17,603 nt of DNA from Spirochaetaceae bacterium (GTDB taxonomy: Bacteria > Spirochaetota > Spirochaetia > Treponematales > Breznakiellaceae), in the NCBI GenBank assembly GCA_031279965.1, contig JAITHM010000150.1:1-17603 (forward strand), given 5' to 3'. The notes under the pieces are model-generated. The model ran no database searches, was not told where the DNA came from, and saw only the letters and a program-made list of their open reading frames with translations. The position numbers and the translations under genes are program-made. Position 1 is the stretch's first letter. Every line of letters starts with the position of its first letter. Positions 1-8,044 of the stretch are shown in pieces.

Positions 1-18
1 TTTTGCCGAAAATACGGT

Positions 19-1182
19 ATGCGGGGTGCATTTTTAATGGCGGCGGCGCTGCTTTTTGCACATACAGCAGCCGCGATTGATTATGGCGTATCAGTTGAGA
101 ACGACTTGGAGAGCAGCCCTTCTTCCATAGCCAATTATATTACCGCATCGCCGTGGTTCAAATTTGTTTTTAATTCCCGTGTGTCATTTTTCTTTTCTTT
201 TGATTTTATCAACGAAAATACCAATGTAGGCTGGAACTTTGTTCCTCAGCTTGGCACAACAGAATTTGTCATTACGCCGGTGCCGAATCTGCGTATTGCC
301 GCAGGGCGCACTGCATATACCGACGCAAGCACAGTAATTGCCGATGGAATTTTTGACGGTGTTACCGGAAACTACAGTTTTGCCTATGGACGGTTTACCT
401 TTTCCACATTTTATACGGGACTTTTACAAAAAGATCAAACCAAAATTATAATGAGCAGCGCCGACCAGGCAAGCTATGATGACAGCGAAAACTATTATGC
501 GCCCAAAAAAGTATTTACCTCTGGCGATATTGAACTTCGTGATATTTTTGGGTATAAAAATCTTTTTCGTGCCGGGTATCTTACACTATTCGATATTGCA
601 CAGGAAAAACATGACCATCAATATTTCAGTCTTAATGCACAATTACCGGTAAAAAGCACCTTTGTTTTTGCGTTTAGTTCGGTTATTGGCACATCAGAAA
701 AAGAAGAAGATATAATTGTTTCCAACACAGGACAGCTTTCAGTACAATGGCTGCCCAAAATGACACGCGCTCAGGATAATTTTATGCTTACCTATATCTG
801 GTCTTCCGGCCTCGGCGACACCAATACCGGCCCTTTTACGCCGGTAACATTTCATGAATATGGAGATGTCCTGCCTGTACCGCTCAACAACATTTCAATC
901 TGCAAGTTCTCTTACACCGTAGAAAATGCGCCGCTCTTTCTGCTGACAACAACATTAAGATGGTTCTTTAGAACTTCAAGACAGATTCCTCTATATTATG
1001 AAGAAGATTTCAGTGATGCCATGTCGTTAGGGCAGGAATGGTATACGTCGATTAATTGGGCACCGCTAAGTGATGCTATGTTTGATGCAGGACTTGGCTT
1101 TTTTTTCCCCAGCGTGTTTTTCAAACAGTATAGCGAAATGTTGTTGTGGAAATTCAGATTAAATGTAAAGGTAACACTCTAA
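19..1182 (+). CDS. Predicted exported outer-membrane beta-barrel protein, unknown function
   Basis: The product is 387 residues. It begins with a short basic-hydrophobic signal peptide (MRGAFLMAAALLFAHTAAA, likely cleaved near residue 19), followed by alternating aromatic/polar stretches typical of membrane beta-strands (for example the RVSFFFSFDF segment) and a last strand ending in VKVTL. I do not recognise a named family; an outer-membrane barrel is inferred from the composition. No ribosome binding site precedes the ATG and the frame stays open to base 1, so the true start may lie upstream of the window. Its stop overlaps the ATG of the FecR-domain gene by one base (TAATG), so the two are probably translated together. 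Confidence 0.7.
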   Translation: MRGAFLMAAALLFAHTAAAIDYGVSVENDLESSPSSIANYITASPWFKFVFNSRVSFFFSFDFINENTNVGWNFVPQLGTTEFVITPVPNLRIAAGRTAYTDASTVIADGIFDGVTGNYSFAYGRFTFSTFYTGLLQKDQTKIIMSSADQASYDDSENYYAPKKVFTSGDIELRDIFGYKNLFRAGYLTLFDIAQEKHDHQYFSLNAQLPVKSTFVFAFSSVIGTSEKEEDIIVSNTGQLSVQWLPKMTRAQDNFMLTYIWSSGLGDTNTGPFTPVTFHEYGDVLPVPLNNISICKFSYTVENAPLFLLTTTLRWFFRTSRQIPLYYEEDFSDAMSLGQEWYTSINWAPLSDAMFDAGLGFFFPSVFFKQYSEMLLWKFRLNVKVTL

Positions 1183-1718
1183 TGACGCTGAATTCACAAA
1201 TTGTTTTTTTTGCCATTAGTCTTGTAGGGTTTTGCCGTGATCTCCCTGCGATAACACCAGTACGGGTTGGTAAAATTGAAGGCCACGCTGAAGTCCGCGC
1301 CCCGGCAGCAGCATGGCGGAATGCACAGGAAGGCATGATACTTGAAGCAGGCTCTGTTATTACAACAGGATTTACCGGAACGGTTCTTATTTCGATAGCG
1401 GAAACAACGATTACGCTTTTTCCGTTAAGCAAACTTATCATTGTAAACATTGATGAAAAGCCAGATGCGAACAAACAGGTTGTTCAGCATATTATCCTTG
1501 CCCTTCCGCTGGGGCGAATTAACGCCATTATACAACCGCTTGTTAATGGCGAAACCAGTTTGACCGTACATGGCCCCAAAACATCCTGCACAGCACAGGG
1601 TACAACATTTGAATATGACACAGAAACAATTACCGTTTTGCAAGGCAGGGCGCGTTTTACCGGAAAGGATGGCAGGAGTTTTTTTGTGGACAAAGATGAA
1701 TCTTCAGATGCCTTTTAA
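1182..1718 (+). CDS. FecR-domain protein, small, exported
   Basis: The product is 178 residues from the ATG in TAATG (an in-frame ATG at 1146 lies inside the preceding gene and is less likely; AAAGG lies about ten bases before the chosen ATG). A hydrophobic N-terminus (residues 5-18) suggests export. Residues of about 30-100 match the FecR fold: a V-R-x-V-G-like opening, then W-R-N-A-Q-E-G, then the G-S-V-I-T-T-G-x-x-G turn and a strand-rich segment. In classic FecR this domain is periplasmic and relays signals to an ECF sigma factor, but here there is no sigma or anti-sigma gene nearby and no N-terminal anti-sigma segment; spirochaetes carry many such stand-alone FecR proteins. Function is therefore unknown, probably related to the co-transcribed barrel protein. 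Its last 15 bases overlap the end of the convergent J-domain gene. Confidence 0.8.
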   Translation: MTLNSQIVFFAISLVGFCRDLPAITPVRVGKIEGHAEVRAPAAAWRNAQEGMILEAGSVITTGFTGTVLISIAETTITLFPLSKLIIVNIDEKPDANKQVVQHIILALPLGRINAIIQPLVNGETSLTVHGPKTSCTAQGTTFEYDTETITVLQGRARFTGKDGRSFFVDKDESSDAF

Positions 1719-2462
1719 ACTTATGGAAGGGTTTCGTTCCCGTGCTTCGTCCATTACAGCGCGCGCCGCGGCAAGATCACCTCGTTTTTTATGAACTTCC
1801 GCGATAGATTTTAGCCAGCGCGCTTCGTCTTTTGCAGGAAAGCCCAACCCAATAAGTGAACGCATACAATGCATCCAGGTATCTGGCGAAACGGCGCGGC
1901 GCAGCTTAAACCGGACAATTTCTTTAAGGAACAGCTCTACATCTTCGGTAAAATGCCTAAAGTAAGGTTTGCGGCGTTCTTCTTGAAGAAGCTGGATAAG
2001 AAGGAGGAATGTTTCGTAAAAGCAGCCATGCCGTTCAAGTTCTTCTGCCAAAATAAAGCCGCAGTCCATCCAATCCTCCCGGTCAAGAAATTTTTCCAGC
2101 GGGAAATTCATGCCCCCCGCTGCCTGCCAGACAGCAACCGCGTCATCTTCTTCAAAATGGAAAAGGTCAAAAAAAATCAATTTTGCCTGATATTCAGGAT
2201 CTTCCTCATGTTCTTTCAAAAACACCCGGTAATCAAACTCTTTTTTCGTCGCTGCGCCAAAAGGATGAAAGATTTTATCATACTGAAATCTGCGTTCACG
2301 GTCAGAAAGCACTTCGTAGGCTTCCAGCAGACGGTGCATTTCGGTAGAAACTTCCGCGCCGGTAATGTCAGGATGAAGCTGCTTGGCCTTTTCGCGGAAT
2401 GCGCGTTTTATTTCGCTGAGTGTAGCGGTGTGCTCAATGCCCAGGGTCTCGTAATGATTCAT
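1704..2462 (-). CDS. J-domain (DnaJ-like) protein with helical C-terminal region
   Basis: The product is 252 residues. Residues 1-65 form a J domain: Y-E-T-L-G-I at the start, the invariant HPD tripeptide at 30-32, and the helix IV region ending R-R-F-Q-Y-D. J domains stimulate the ATPase of DnaK-type Hsp70. There is no Gly/Phe linker, zinc-finger region or substrate-binding domain of true DnaJ; instead a mostly helical region (about 80-252) ends in a TPR-like helix pair. It is thus a specialised co-chaperone, partner unknown. The start is the ATG at 2462; a longer in-frame extension exists but is poor coding and would overlap fliJ heavily. With this start the overlap with fliJ is 29 bases, implying translational coupling. 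The 3' end overlaps the FecR gene tail-to-tail. Confidence 0.85.
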   Translation of the reverse strand: MNHYETLGIEHTATLSEIKRAFREKAKQLHPDITGAEVSTEMHRLLEAYEVLSDRERRFQYDKIFHPFGAATKKEFDYRVFLKEHEEDPEYQAKLIFFDLFHFEEDDAVAVWQAAGGMNFPLEKFLDREDWMDCGFILAEELERHGCFYETFLLLIQLLQEERRKPYFRHFTEDVELFLKEIVRFKLRRAVSPDTWMHCMRSLIGLGFPAKDEARWLKSIAEVHKKRGDLAAARAVMDEARERNPSISLKGI

Positions 2463-2889
2463 ACAAGCCTGCCTGCCGGGTGTATATTTCGGAAGTTTCT
2501 TTTTCTTCTTCGGCAAAGATTTCTTTCCGGTAATCCACAATCTTGCGCTCTTTAAGATTTTCCATTGTTTGAAGTTCTGCTTTTGCCGTTGTCCAGATTT
2601 CCTGCGCTGTTTCAACATTCAATTTTGCCTGGGTAATTCTTACCAGCAAGTTTTCTTTTTCTGCATCAAGACGGGCAAAATATGATTCGTAAAGATTGAA
2701 TTCGTTTGCGGTGCGGATAGAACTGGAACGCTCTGTCATCGTTGTAACACGTTTTTCTGCAAGTATTTCAAGTTCGCGTTCAAGTGCGTTAAGTTCGCCA
2801 ACGGCGCGCCCCAAATCAAAACGCGCCGCCTCTTCGTTCCATGCGCGCAGACGCAGGCTTTTTTCCAGCTTGAACGCAAATTTTCTCAC
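2434..2889 (-). CDS. fliJ: Flagellar export protein FliJ
   Basis: The product is 151 residues, the usual FliJ length, and almost entirely charged coiled coil. The opening F-x-F-x-L-E-K-x-L-x-L-R is the family signature (residues 4-15), and heptad-like Leu/Ala spacing continues to about residue 120. FliJ is the central stalk of the flagellar type III export ATPase complex, interacting with FliI, FliH and FlhA at the cytoplasmic membrane. The start codon is GTG, preceded by AGGAAGG at a good distance. It lies 26 bases after the chemotaxis receptor and overlaps the J-domain gene. In many bacteria fliJ follows fliI; here fliH and fliI are not adjacent. Sequence conservation in FliJ is weak, so the assignment rests on the N-terminal signature, length, coiled coil and motility neighbour. 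Confidence 0.8.
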   Translation of the reverse strand: MRKFAFKLEKSLRLRAWNEEAARFDLGRAVGELNALERELEILAEKRVTTMTERSSSIRTANEFNLYESYFARLDAEKENLLVRITQAKLNVETAQEIWTTAKAELQTMENLKERKIVDYRKEIFAEEEKETSEIYTRQAGLYESLRDPGH

Positions 2890-2915
2890 GCCGCCCTTCC
2901 TGCGCCATGTCCGTG

Positions 2916-5066
2916 CTAATCAACTTTGAACTTGGCAACCTCGGTTACAAGCGTATCGATGTTTTCTTTGTTTATGCCGCTGATCTCGTTTACGCGAGTA
3001 ACAGCAATATTTATCTGATCCGCGCCGGTTGCCATCTCGTTCATACCGCCAGAGACCTCCTCGGTAACTTCACCAAGGCTCTTACTTTCGCGGATAACTT
3101 CTGTGCTGCCCTGCCTCATCTCTTCACTGCTTGATTTAACCATGCCGGTAAGCTCATTAAGCTCGCTTATCGATTCAAGTATCTGCTGACTGCCGGCGCT
3201 CTGCTCTTCCATCGCGTTGCGGACATTTTCTTCCTGATCAGATACCGTTTTTACGCCGCTGTCTATCGCCTCGAACTTGTTAAGAACCGCATCGGTTGAA
3301 CGTGTAATCTTGTCAATGGAATCTTTTATCTTTTTAAGTACGGTAGAAATAGTCTTGGATTGTTCACTGGAAGATTCAGCCAATTTGCGGATTTCATCAG
3401 CAACGACAGCAAAGCCCTTGCCCGCTTCACCCGCATGGGCAGCTTCAATTGCCGCGTTCATCGAAAGCAGGTTTGTCTGACTGGCGATATTTTCCATTAC
3501 AGAGTTTATTTCGAGCAGGCCCTCGGATTCGCGGGCAATCTGCTGAATGTCCGCCGACACATCTTGGAGGCCGCTTCTGCCAACTTCCGAGGCATCGGCA
3601 AGCGCCCGCACATTTTCCACATTCTTGATAAGGGTCTGCGTTACCGATTGAATATTGGCAAGCATTTCCTCTACAGCAGACGAAGACTGCGCCACGCTGG
3701 TTGTTTGTCTGTCTACAAGCTCACCAAGTTTTTCTATGTTTCCGGTGATGTTTCCCATAGACCTATTGGTTTTACTTACACTGCTGGACTGATTAACGAC
3801 TAAATCTTTTATACTCTGAATATTCGAGGTTATCTGATTAATTGCCGCGGCGGTTTCGGTCATGTTGGTAGAAAGCTCATTACCGATACTTGCAAGCTCA
3901 GTGGTTTTACTCTTGATGGCAACGACAAGCTGCTGAATCTTATCCATCGTCTGATTAAAATAGCTTCCCATAACACCGATTTCGTCATTACTCCGTATAT
4001 CAAGCCGTCTTGTAAGATCGCCTTCGCCCTGAGCTATATCCTTCATCGCTTCACCGACAATTTCAATCCGGCGGGCAATGTTCCGCGATACAAAGTAGAT
4101 AATCAATGCAGATACAATAATGGCGATAATCGCGGTGGTAACAGAAAATTTCATCATATCGTAGACGGCATCCAGCACGACAACCTCTTCTACAGACGTA
4201 ATAATTGTCCAGGGAGTCTCCGATTTACCCACATAAAAAGGATAGCTGGCAAAAAGCCGCCCATTGCCTTCGGAAACATCAGGCTGACCTGATTTAAGGG
4301 TTTCCAGAGTGCTGTCTATGGCTGTCTGCCCCTGATACTTGACAGATTCTGAATCGGTAACTGAACCGCCAACACGTTCCGGAGTGTAGTGTCCGGCTAT
4401 TGTCCCATCACTTGAATAGAGAATGGCTTGTCCGCTTCCGTAGGGTTTAAAAACTTCAATAATTTCTTTTTGGGGCTTTTCAAGGTTGTACATAACACCG
4501 ATAACGCCAATTACTTCGTTGTCGCGTTCACGGATAATTGGAGCTTGAATACGGGTAATGTAGATTTCCCGGCCATTCAACATATCTTTCTGGGGCGCTG
4601 ATATTGTAGGAACTAAAGGAATATTAGAAGTAATTGTGCTTAGAACTTCTATTTCGCGGAAACGGTGGCGTTCAGGCAGGCTGTTATAACGAAGCGTATA
4701 CCAGGTGTCGTATGGTTCGCTGTCACTGTCGATGATAGACGGCTTCCAGACAGTGTAAATACCTGAAATGCCGTGAAGGCTTTCGATTACGCCCAGCATA
4801 TTGCCATCGAATCTGGCACGGCGGCCGCTGCTGTCGATACTCTCGTAGCTGTTCATAATCCAGGAGAGTGTATTTATTGCATCAAGATAAATTTCGAAAT
4901 CAAGCTGAACATTTTTTGCCGCAACACCTGTCTGGTAGAGCATATTATCTTTTGCCGTGGCGCTTTCCGATTTGGCCGCCATCCAGACCAAAACGGATGC
5001 TACACCGGCAACGACTACAATCATTATTAAAATTACAATCAGACTTAACCGAGCCTTAAGTTTCAT
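2916..5066 (-). CDS. Methyl-accepting chemotaxis protein with periplasmic Cache-type sensor
   Basis: The product is 716 residues. Residues 7-30 are the first membrane helix, about 31-305 a periplasmic sensor most like a double Cache (dCache) domain, 307-327 the second helix, about 328-380 a HAMP domain, and 390-716 the cytoplasmic signalling coiled coil. The kinase-control hairpin tip with the conserved [20 protein letters not shown] stretch is at residues 545-564. It has no C-terminal NWETF-type pentapeptide for CheR/CheB docking (it ends KFKVD). It should sense a small molecule in the periplasm and control CheA and flagellar rotation; the ligand cannot be read from the sequence. The ATG is preceded by AAGGAAG. 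A sigma-28-like promoter lies upstream (5127-5153), as is common for chemotaxis receptors. fliJ follows after 26 bases. Confidence 0.95.
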   Translation of the reverse strand: MKLKARLSLIVILIMIVVVAGVASVLVWMAAKSESATAKDNMLYQTGVAAKNVQLDFEIYLDAINTLSWIMNSYESIDSSGRRARFDGNMLGVIESLHGISGIYTVWKPSIIDSDSEPYDTWYTLRYNSLPERHRFREIEVLSTITSNIPLVPTISAPQKDMLNGREIYITRIQAPIIRERDNEVIGVIGVMYNLEKPQKEIIEVFKPYGSGQAILYSSDGTIAGHYTPERVGGSVTDSESVKYQGQTAIDSTLETLKSGQPDVSEGNGRLFASYPFYVGKSETPWTIITSVEEVVVLDAVYDMMKFSVTTAIIAIIVSALIIYFVSRNIARRIEIVGEAMKDIAQGEGDLTRRLDIRSNDEIGVMGSYFNQTMDKIQQLVVAIKSKTTELASIGNELSTNMTETAAAINQITSNIQSIKDLVVNQSSSVSKTNRSMGNITGNIEKLGELVDRQTTSVAQSSSAVEEMLANIQSVTQTLIKNVENVRALADASEVGRSGLQDVSADIQQIARESEGLLEINSVMENIASQTNLLSMNAAIEAAHAGEAGKGFAVVADEIRKLAESSSEQSKTISTVLKKIKDSIDKITRSTDAVLNKFEAIDSGVKTVSDQEENVRNAMEEQSAGSQQILESISELNELTGMVKSSSEEMRQGSTEVIRESKSLGEVTEEVSGGMNEMATGADQINIAVTRVNEISGINKENIDTLVTEVAKFKVD

Positions 5067-5126
5067 AAAACTTCCTTATCCTGCCTTTTTTACTATTTAT
5101 AAACGCGGAATTACACGTTCTTTTTA

Positions 5127-5153
5127 TTATCGGGGAAGAACGGCAAAAATTCA
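5127..5153 (-). promoter_or_regulatory. Sigma-28 (FliA)-like promoter for the MCP-fliJ-J-domain transcript
   Basis: Read on the minus strand: TGAATTTT, 11 bases, CCCGATAA. This matches 6 of 8 and 7 of 8 positions of the enterobacterial flagellar consensus TAAAGTTT-N11-GCCGATAA, with the exact spacer. It would give a leader of roughly 55 bases ahead of the receptor ATG. The function of the downstream genes supports it. Confidence 0.6.
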
Positions 5154-5215
5154 AGTAACCTATCGTTAGGTTGCCGGCGGAGGGGATTTTTGCGGGAAAT
5201 ACGAAACACCTAAAA

Positions 5216-5241
5216 ATATGGCGCTCCGAAGAGCGCCATAT
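5216..5241 (-). terminator. Rho-independent terminator with UUCG tetraloop
   Basis: A perfect 11-bp inverted repeat (5216-5226 with 5231-5241) encloses a four-base loop that reads TTCG on the minus strand, followed on that strand by ATTTTTA. It sits about 20 bases after the stop of the small exported protein and insulates the MCP transcript from it. The plus strand also has a T-run after the stem, so the hairpin could act in both directions. Confidence 0.85.
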
Positions 5242-5260
5242 TTTTTGCTCCGCAAAAAAC

Positions 5261-5638
5261 TTATTGTTTTTTGGGTGCTGCACCCTTGGCAGGAGCGGCA
5301 GCGGGAGCAGCCGGTTTGTCACCAGCCTTCCACTGCTTGCCCATCTTGCCGACCACACCGCCTTTTTTGACGTTCTGCAGGTCTACAGCCTTGGGGGGAG
5401 CCTTTGCATCCTGCTCCCAAACAGTGCTCTTTCCAAGAACAATGCCTTTTTCACCTTTACCATCGATTGTGTAATCGACAGTGTAAGGATCTGCATTGCC
5501 ATTGGTAAGACGGACAACTTTTTTTGCCGCATCATACTCAATGGTAACATTCTCTTTTGTAACGGTCAGAGCACTCTGAGCCATTACAAAACCGCTTCCT
5601 ACCAGAGCAAAGATTAACAATGCTAAAACTTTTCTCAT
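5261..5638 (-). CDS. Small exported protein with Ala/Pro/Lys-rich tail, unknown function
   Basis: The product is 125 residues. The start at 5638 is set by an AGGAG box eight bases upstream; further upstream codons in the frame lie inside the promoter. Residues 1-21 form a clear signal peptide (MRKVLALLIFALVGSGFVMA) with likely cleavage near A-Q-S; there is no lipobox cysteine. The mature region (about 22-105) looks beta-rich and ends in a low-complexity Ala-Pro-Lys tail (about 108-125), which could lie along the cell wall or membrane. I do not recognise the family. It is a single-gene transcript with a near-consensus promoter and a strong terminator, so it is likely to be abundant in the periplasm or envelope. 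Confidence 0.8.
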   Translation of the reverse strand: MRKVLALLIFALVGSGFVMAQSALTVTKENVTIEYDAAKKVVRLTNGNADPYTVDYTIDGKGEKGIVLGKSTVWEQDAKAPPKAVDLQNVKKGGVVGKMGKQWKAGDKPAAPAAAPAKGAAPKKQ

Positions 5639-5668
5639 TATGTAGCTCCTATATATAGAATTTAGCCT

Positions 5669-5697
5669 AGTATAAAGCCCTGTGGTTTTTCTGTCAA
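5669..5697 (-). promoter_or_regulatory. Near-consensus sigma-70-type promoter
   Basis: Minus strand: a perfect TTGACA (5692-5697), a 17-base spacer, and TATACT (5669-5674, 5 of 6 match to TATAAT). The start point would be near 5662, giving a short leader that carries the AGGAG box of the small exported protein. This is the strongest housekeeping promoter in the window. Confidence 0.85.
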
Positions 5698-5808
5698 CCA
5701 CCCTGATAAGACCCCGGCAATTTAAAATCAAAATTATTGGAGGGACATTGTCTACAATCCTTAAACAAGAGCATATTCCGGTTTAAGCTTGTGTTTTTGA
5801 AAAGAATA

Positions 5809-5836
5809 TAAAGTTTCATGGCAAAAATGCCGATAG
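5809..5836 (+). promoter_or_regulatory. Sigma-28-like promoter motif immediately upstream of the LysM/LytM gene
   Basis: TAAAGTTT (5809-5816, 8 of 8 of the FliA -35 consensus) is followed after 12 bases by GCCGATAG (5829-5836, 7 of 8 of the -10 consensus). The spacer is one base longer than the usual 11. If it is used, transcription would start near 5842-5844, at the annotated ATG of the downstream gene, which bears on the choice of start codon. Confidence 0.5.
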
Positions 5837-5843
5837 AGGAGGT

Positions 5844-6749
5844 ATGGAGACTACATTGACCCGGCACAGATGGCGCTTGGGAGTATGTATATGCGCTATT
5901 ATTCTGAGCATGATGCCGGTAGCCGCCGAAGACCAGATTCATATCGTGAAAAATGGCGAGACGGTATATTCCATGGCGCGCCGTTATGGGGTTAGTGTCG
6001 ATGATATACTTCTGGTTAACGGGATTGATGACCCGCGCAAAGTGCAGGTGGGGCAGCGACTGCGCATCCCTTCCGGCTCGCTTATGGCCGGCCCGGTAAC
6101 GGCAGCTTCGGTACAAACCCATTCCCATAAAGTTTCGAAGGGCGAGACTCTTACAGGAATAGCCCGGACATACGGCCTTTCGCTGGGTGAACTTCGCAAA
6201 CAGAACAATCTTTCTGCAAATTATGTACTTAAAACAGGAGATGTTCTCAAAATATCTGCATTGACGCTACCGGCATCTTCCGTTTTACCGTTAAAATCAG
6301 AAGCTCCTCAAACGTTGTCGACAAAAAAACCCGCAAAAACGGGCAAAACGGCGGCTTCCCCCATCCGGCAAACGCTGTTGCCTACCGTGCCGCAGGGGCA
6401 ATGGCCGCTTAACGCAAAAGAGTCCGCCTATATCTCGGGAAAATTGAGTCCAGGCATGGTGCTGACCGGTGAACGCAATGAATCGGTGCGAAGCGTTTCA
6501 AGCGGTACCGTTGTCTCTGCCGGGCCGTATCGCGGTTTCGGACGGGTTGTTATTGTCAAAAGCGACCGCGGCTACGATTATTTTTATGGCGGATGCGAAA
6601 CGCTGAGCGTTCAGAAGGGTGATCGTGTTGTGCCGGGCATGGAAATGGGCAGACTGGGAATAAGCGCACTTACCTCAAAACCGCAATTAACGTTCATGGT
6701 TTATCATAATCAACGGGCTATCGACCCGGCAACGGCGCCCCGCGCTTAA
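5844..6749 (+). CDS. Exported LysM-LysM-LytM (degenerate M23) envelope protein
   Basis: The product is 301 residues from ATG 5844. After a signal peptide (about 11-28) come two LysM peptidoglycan-binding domains (about 32-76 and 94-138), a Ser/Pro/Lys-rich linker (140-190), and a LytM/M23-like fold (about 205-297). The zinc ligands of active M23 endopeptidases are absent: the expected HxH segment reads Q-L-T-F-M-V, and the tyrosine-rich strand reads Y-D-Y-F-Y-G-G without its histidine. It should bind peptidoglycan but not cleave it, like the EnvC/NlpD activators of amidases (inference). Start is uncertain: AGGAGG ends only one base before the ATG, whereas an in-frame TTG at 5856 has GGAG at a six-base spacing and still keeps the signal peptide. 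The stop codon is shared as TTAA with the convergent YkgJ-type gene. Confidence 0.88.
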   Translation: METTLTRHRWRLGVCICAIILSMMPVAAEDQIHIVKNGETVYSMARRYGVSVDDILLVNGIDDPRKVQVGQRLRIPSGSLMAGPVTAASVQTHSHKVSKGETLTGIARTYGLSLGELRKQNNLSANYVLKTGDVLKISALTLPASSVLPLKSEAPQTLSTKKPAKTGKTAASPIRQTLLPTVPQGQWPLNAKESAYISGKLSPGMVLTGERNESVRSVSSGTVVSAGPYRGFGRVVIVKSDRGYDYFYGGCETLSVQKGDRVVPGMEMGRLGISALTSKPQLTFMVYHNQRAIDPATAPRA

Positions 6750-7195
6750 TTGTACATACGGCGCGCCAAAGGCGTTTCGTGATCTTCAATTTCAAGACAA
6801 GATTCAATCTCTTTTTGCGAATGGAGCGTACCTTTTCCAATGCCGGAACACGAAGCTGCTGCCTCATTCCAGGCCGTTTCATCAGTAAGCAGGCCTTTCC
6901 AAAAAGGATATGTTCTGCACTGCGCCGGCCGCGCATCATAGACCTGACAGCCGTCTTTCCAAAAAAAACAATCATTATTTGATGTTTCCTTTAATGAAAG
7001 CAGCTCGATTTCGCCATTCCATGCAACCCAACGGCAATATACCTGGATGAATTGTGTAAATGGCAGCGCAAGAAATTCAGCAAGCTGATCCGCATCATGC
7101 TGTGAAAGAAAGACATAGCCGCTGTCATGCCGGCAGCAATCTGAACAGCGCCGGCAGCTCCACCGCAGGCCCGCCGCATAAAAGGGCGCTGTCAT
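6746..7195 (-). CDS. YkgJ-type cysteine-cluster protein (putative zinc/iron-binding, UPF0153-like)
   Basis: The product is 149 residues. Eight cysteines follow the family pattern: C14, C17, C20 and C21 in the C-R-R-C-S-D-C-C motif near the N-terminus, then C76, C83, C93 (in A-R-P-A-Q-C-R-T-Y-P-F) and C116. The family (YkgJ, Pfam PF03692) is thought to bind zinc or iron-sulphur through these residues; its reaction is not established. The ATG at 7195 overlaps the stop of the methyltransferase gene as ATGA, which decides the start over a GTG three codons upstream. It is the last gene of the six-gene minus-strand run; the functional link to the methyltransferase is not known. Its stop shares the TTAA with the LysM/LytM gene on the other strand. 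Confidence 0.85.
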   Translation of the reverse strand: MTAPFYAAGLRWSCRRCSDCCRHDSGYVFLSQHDADQLAEFLALPFTQFIQVYCRWVAWNGEIELLSLKETSNNDCFFWKDGCQVYDARPAQCRTYPFWKGLLTDETAWNEAAASCSGIGKGTLHSQKEIESCLEIEDHETPLARRMYN

Positions 7196-8043
7196 GCGCG
7201 GCACCGAACCAGCATTACATCACCAAAGCCATACCGTTTTGCCGCGCGATCTACAATGGTTTTGAGGGCGGGCGGGGCGAAGCCCTGGGCGATGCCTCCC
7301 CAAGTAACGGTCTTTTCAACGGTAAAGCCCGCTTCATGAACCAGGCGGCTGAGCGTATTGCGTGAAAAAAGATACAGATGGTCAAAAATTGCCGACCGCC
7401 AGTTGCTGCCGAAAAGCCGCGCCTGCAGACCACTTGTATTTGGCGTGGTAATCAAAAAAAAGCCGCCCGGAACAAGAATGCGATTTACTTCACGGACAAA
7501 AGATACTGGATCATTAAGGTGTTCAATAAGATGCGAGGCTGTAACAAGAAAAAAATGTTCGTCTGGAAAGTGATTTTCCTCAAGCGGCAATGTAGAAATG
7601 TCCAGGCCGCGCTCCCGTTGCGCCCAGTTCGCCTGGGGGGCGCTTATCTCAACACCATGCACCAGCCAGCCTCGATCCCGCAGATAGGCAAGCACGGAGC
7701 CTGTCGCACAACCTATTTCAAGCACACGCTTGTTCCTCTGCACCGCCGCCTGTTCCTCGATGTTGGCAATGTCCGCATCGTCAAGGGCACGCCGCGCTAA
7801 ATCAAAAAAGGCGGCTTCATTGCTAAGCTCGTAGTGTAAGTAGTCGTCTCCGTAGCGGCTGTGCACTGCTTCCTGTTCAGGCTGTGGATTGATTTGCACA
7901 AGACCGCAGGAACAGCATTTGACATAGCTAAAACCTTCGCAGTGAAGGGCCGGGCGGAATCTGCGCCCTCCGCAGAGGGCACAGGGGATAGAACGGACTT
8001 TTTCATCACGAACAGGTGTTGACCACGTTTGTTGGGCGCGCAT
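7192..8043 (-). CDS. Class I SAM-dependent methyltransferase with N-terminal zinc ribbon
   Basis: The product is 283 residues. Residues 21-46 carry C-A-L-C and C-C-S-C pairs, a zinc-ribbon-like motif typical of a broad group of methyltransferases found with cell-surface sugar genes. Residues 107-121 are SAM motif I (V-L-E-I-G-C-A-T-G-S), H-L-I-E-H-L-N-D-P at 171-179 is the post-II motif of Methyltransf_11/23 enzymes, and P-G-G-F-F-L-I-T-T-P-N at about 192-202 is motif III. The substrate cannot be assigned; O-methylation of a surface glycan or lipid is possible. The chosen ATG at 8043 lies one base after the stop of the upstream LytM-like gene; an in-frame ATG at 8073 would overlap it by 29 bases. 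It overlaps the next gene by ATGA. Confidence 0.88.
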   Translation of the reverse strand: MRAQQTWSTPVRDEKVRSIPCALCGGRRFRPALHCEGFSYVKCCSCGLVQINPQPEQEAVHSRYGDDYLHYELSNEAAFFDLARRALDDADIANIEEQAAVQRNKRVLEIGCATGSVLAYLRDRGWLVHGVEISAPQANWAQRERGLDISTLPLEENHFPDEHFFLVTASHLIEHLNDPVSFVREVNRILVPGGFFLITTPNTSGLQARLFGSNWRSAIFDHLYLFSRNTLSRLVHEAGFTVEKTVTWGGIAQGFAPPALKTIVDRAAKRYGFGDVMLVRCRA

Positions 8044-8044
8044 A

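Noticed and set aside
1182..1718. FecR-type sigma factor signalling system with the neighbouring barrel protein as a TonB receptor
   Set aside because: There is no ECF sigma factor, no anti-sigma segment and no TonB box or plug domain in the barrel protein.
1869..2555. A 228-codon open frame on the plus strand
   Set aside because: It lies opposite the J-domain gene and fliJ, whose products have clear motifs; the plus-strand product is Phe/Lys/Cys-rich and lacks any recognisable domain.
5159..5170. Small dyad CCTATCGTTAGG upstream of the MCP promoter as an operator
   Set aside because: Only four-base arms, too short to separate from chance without other copies.
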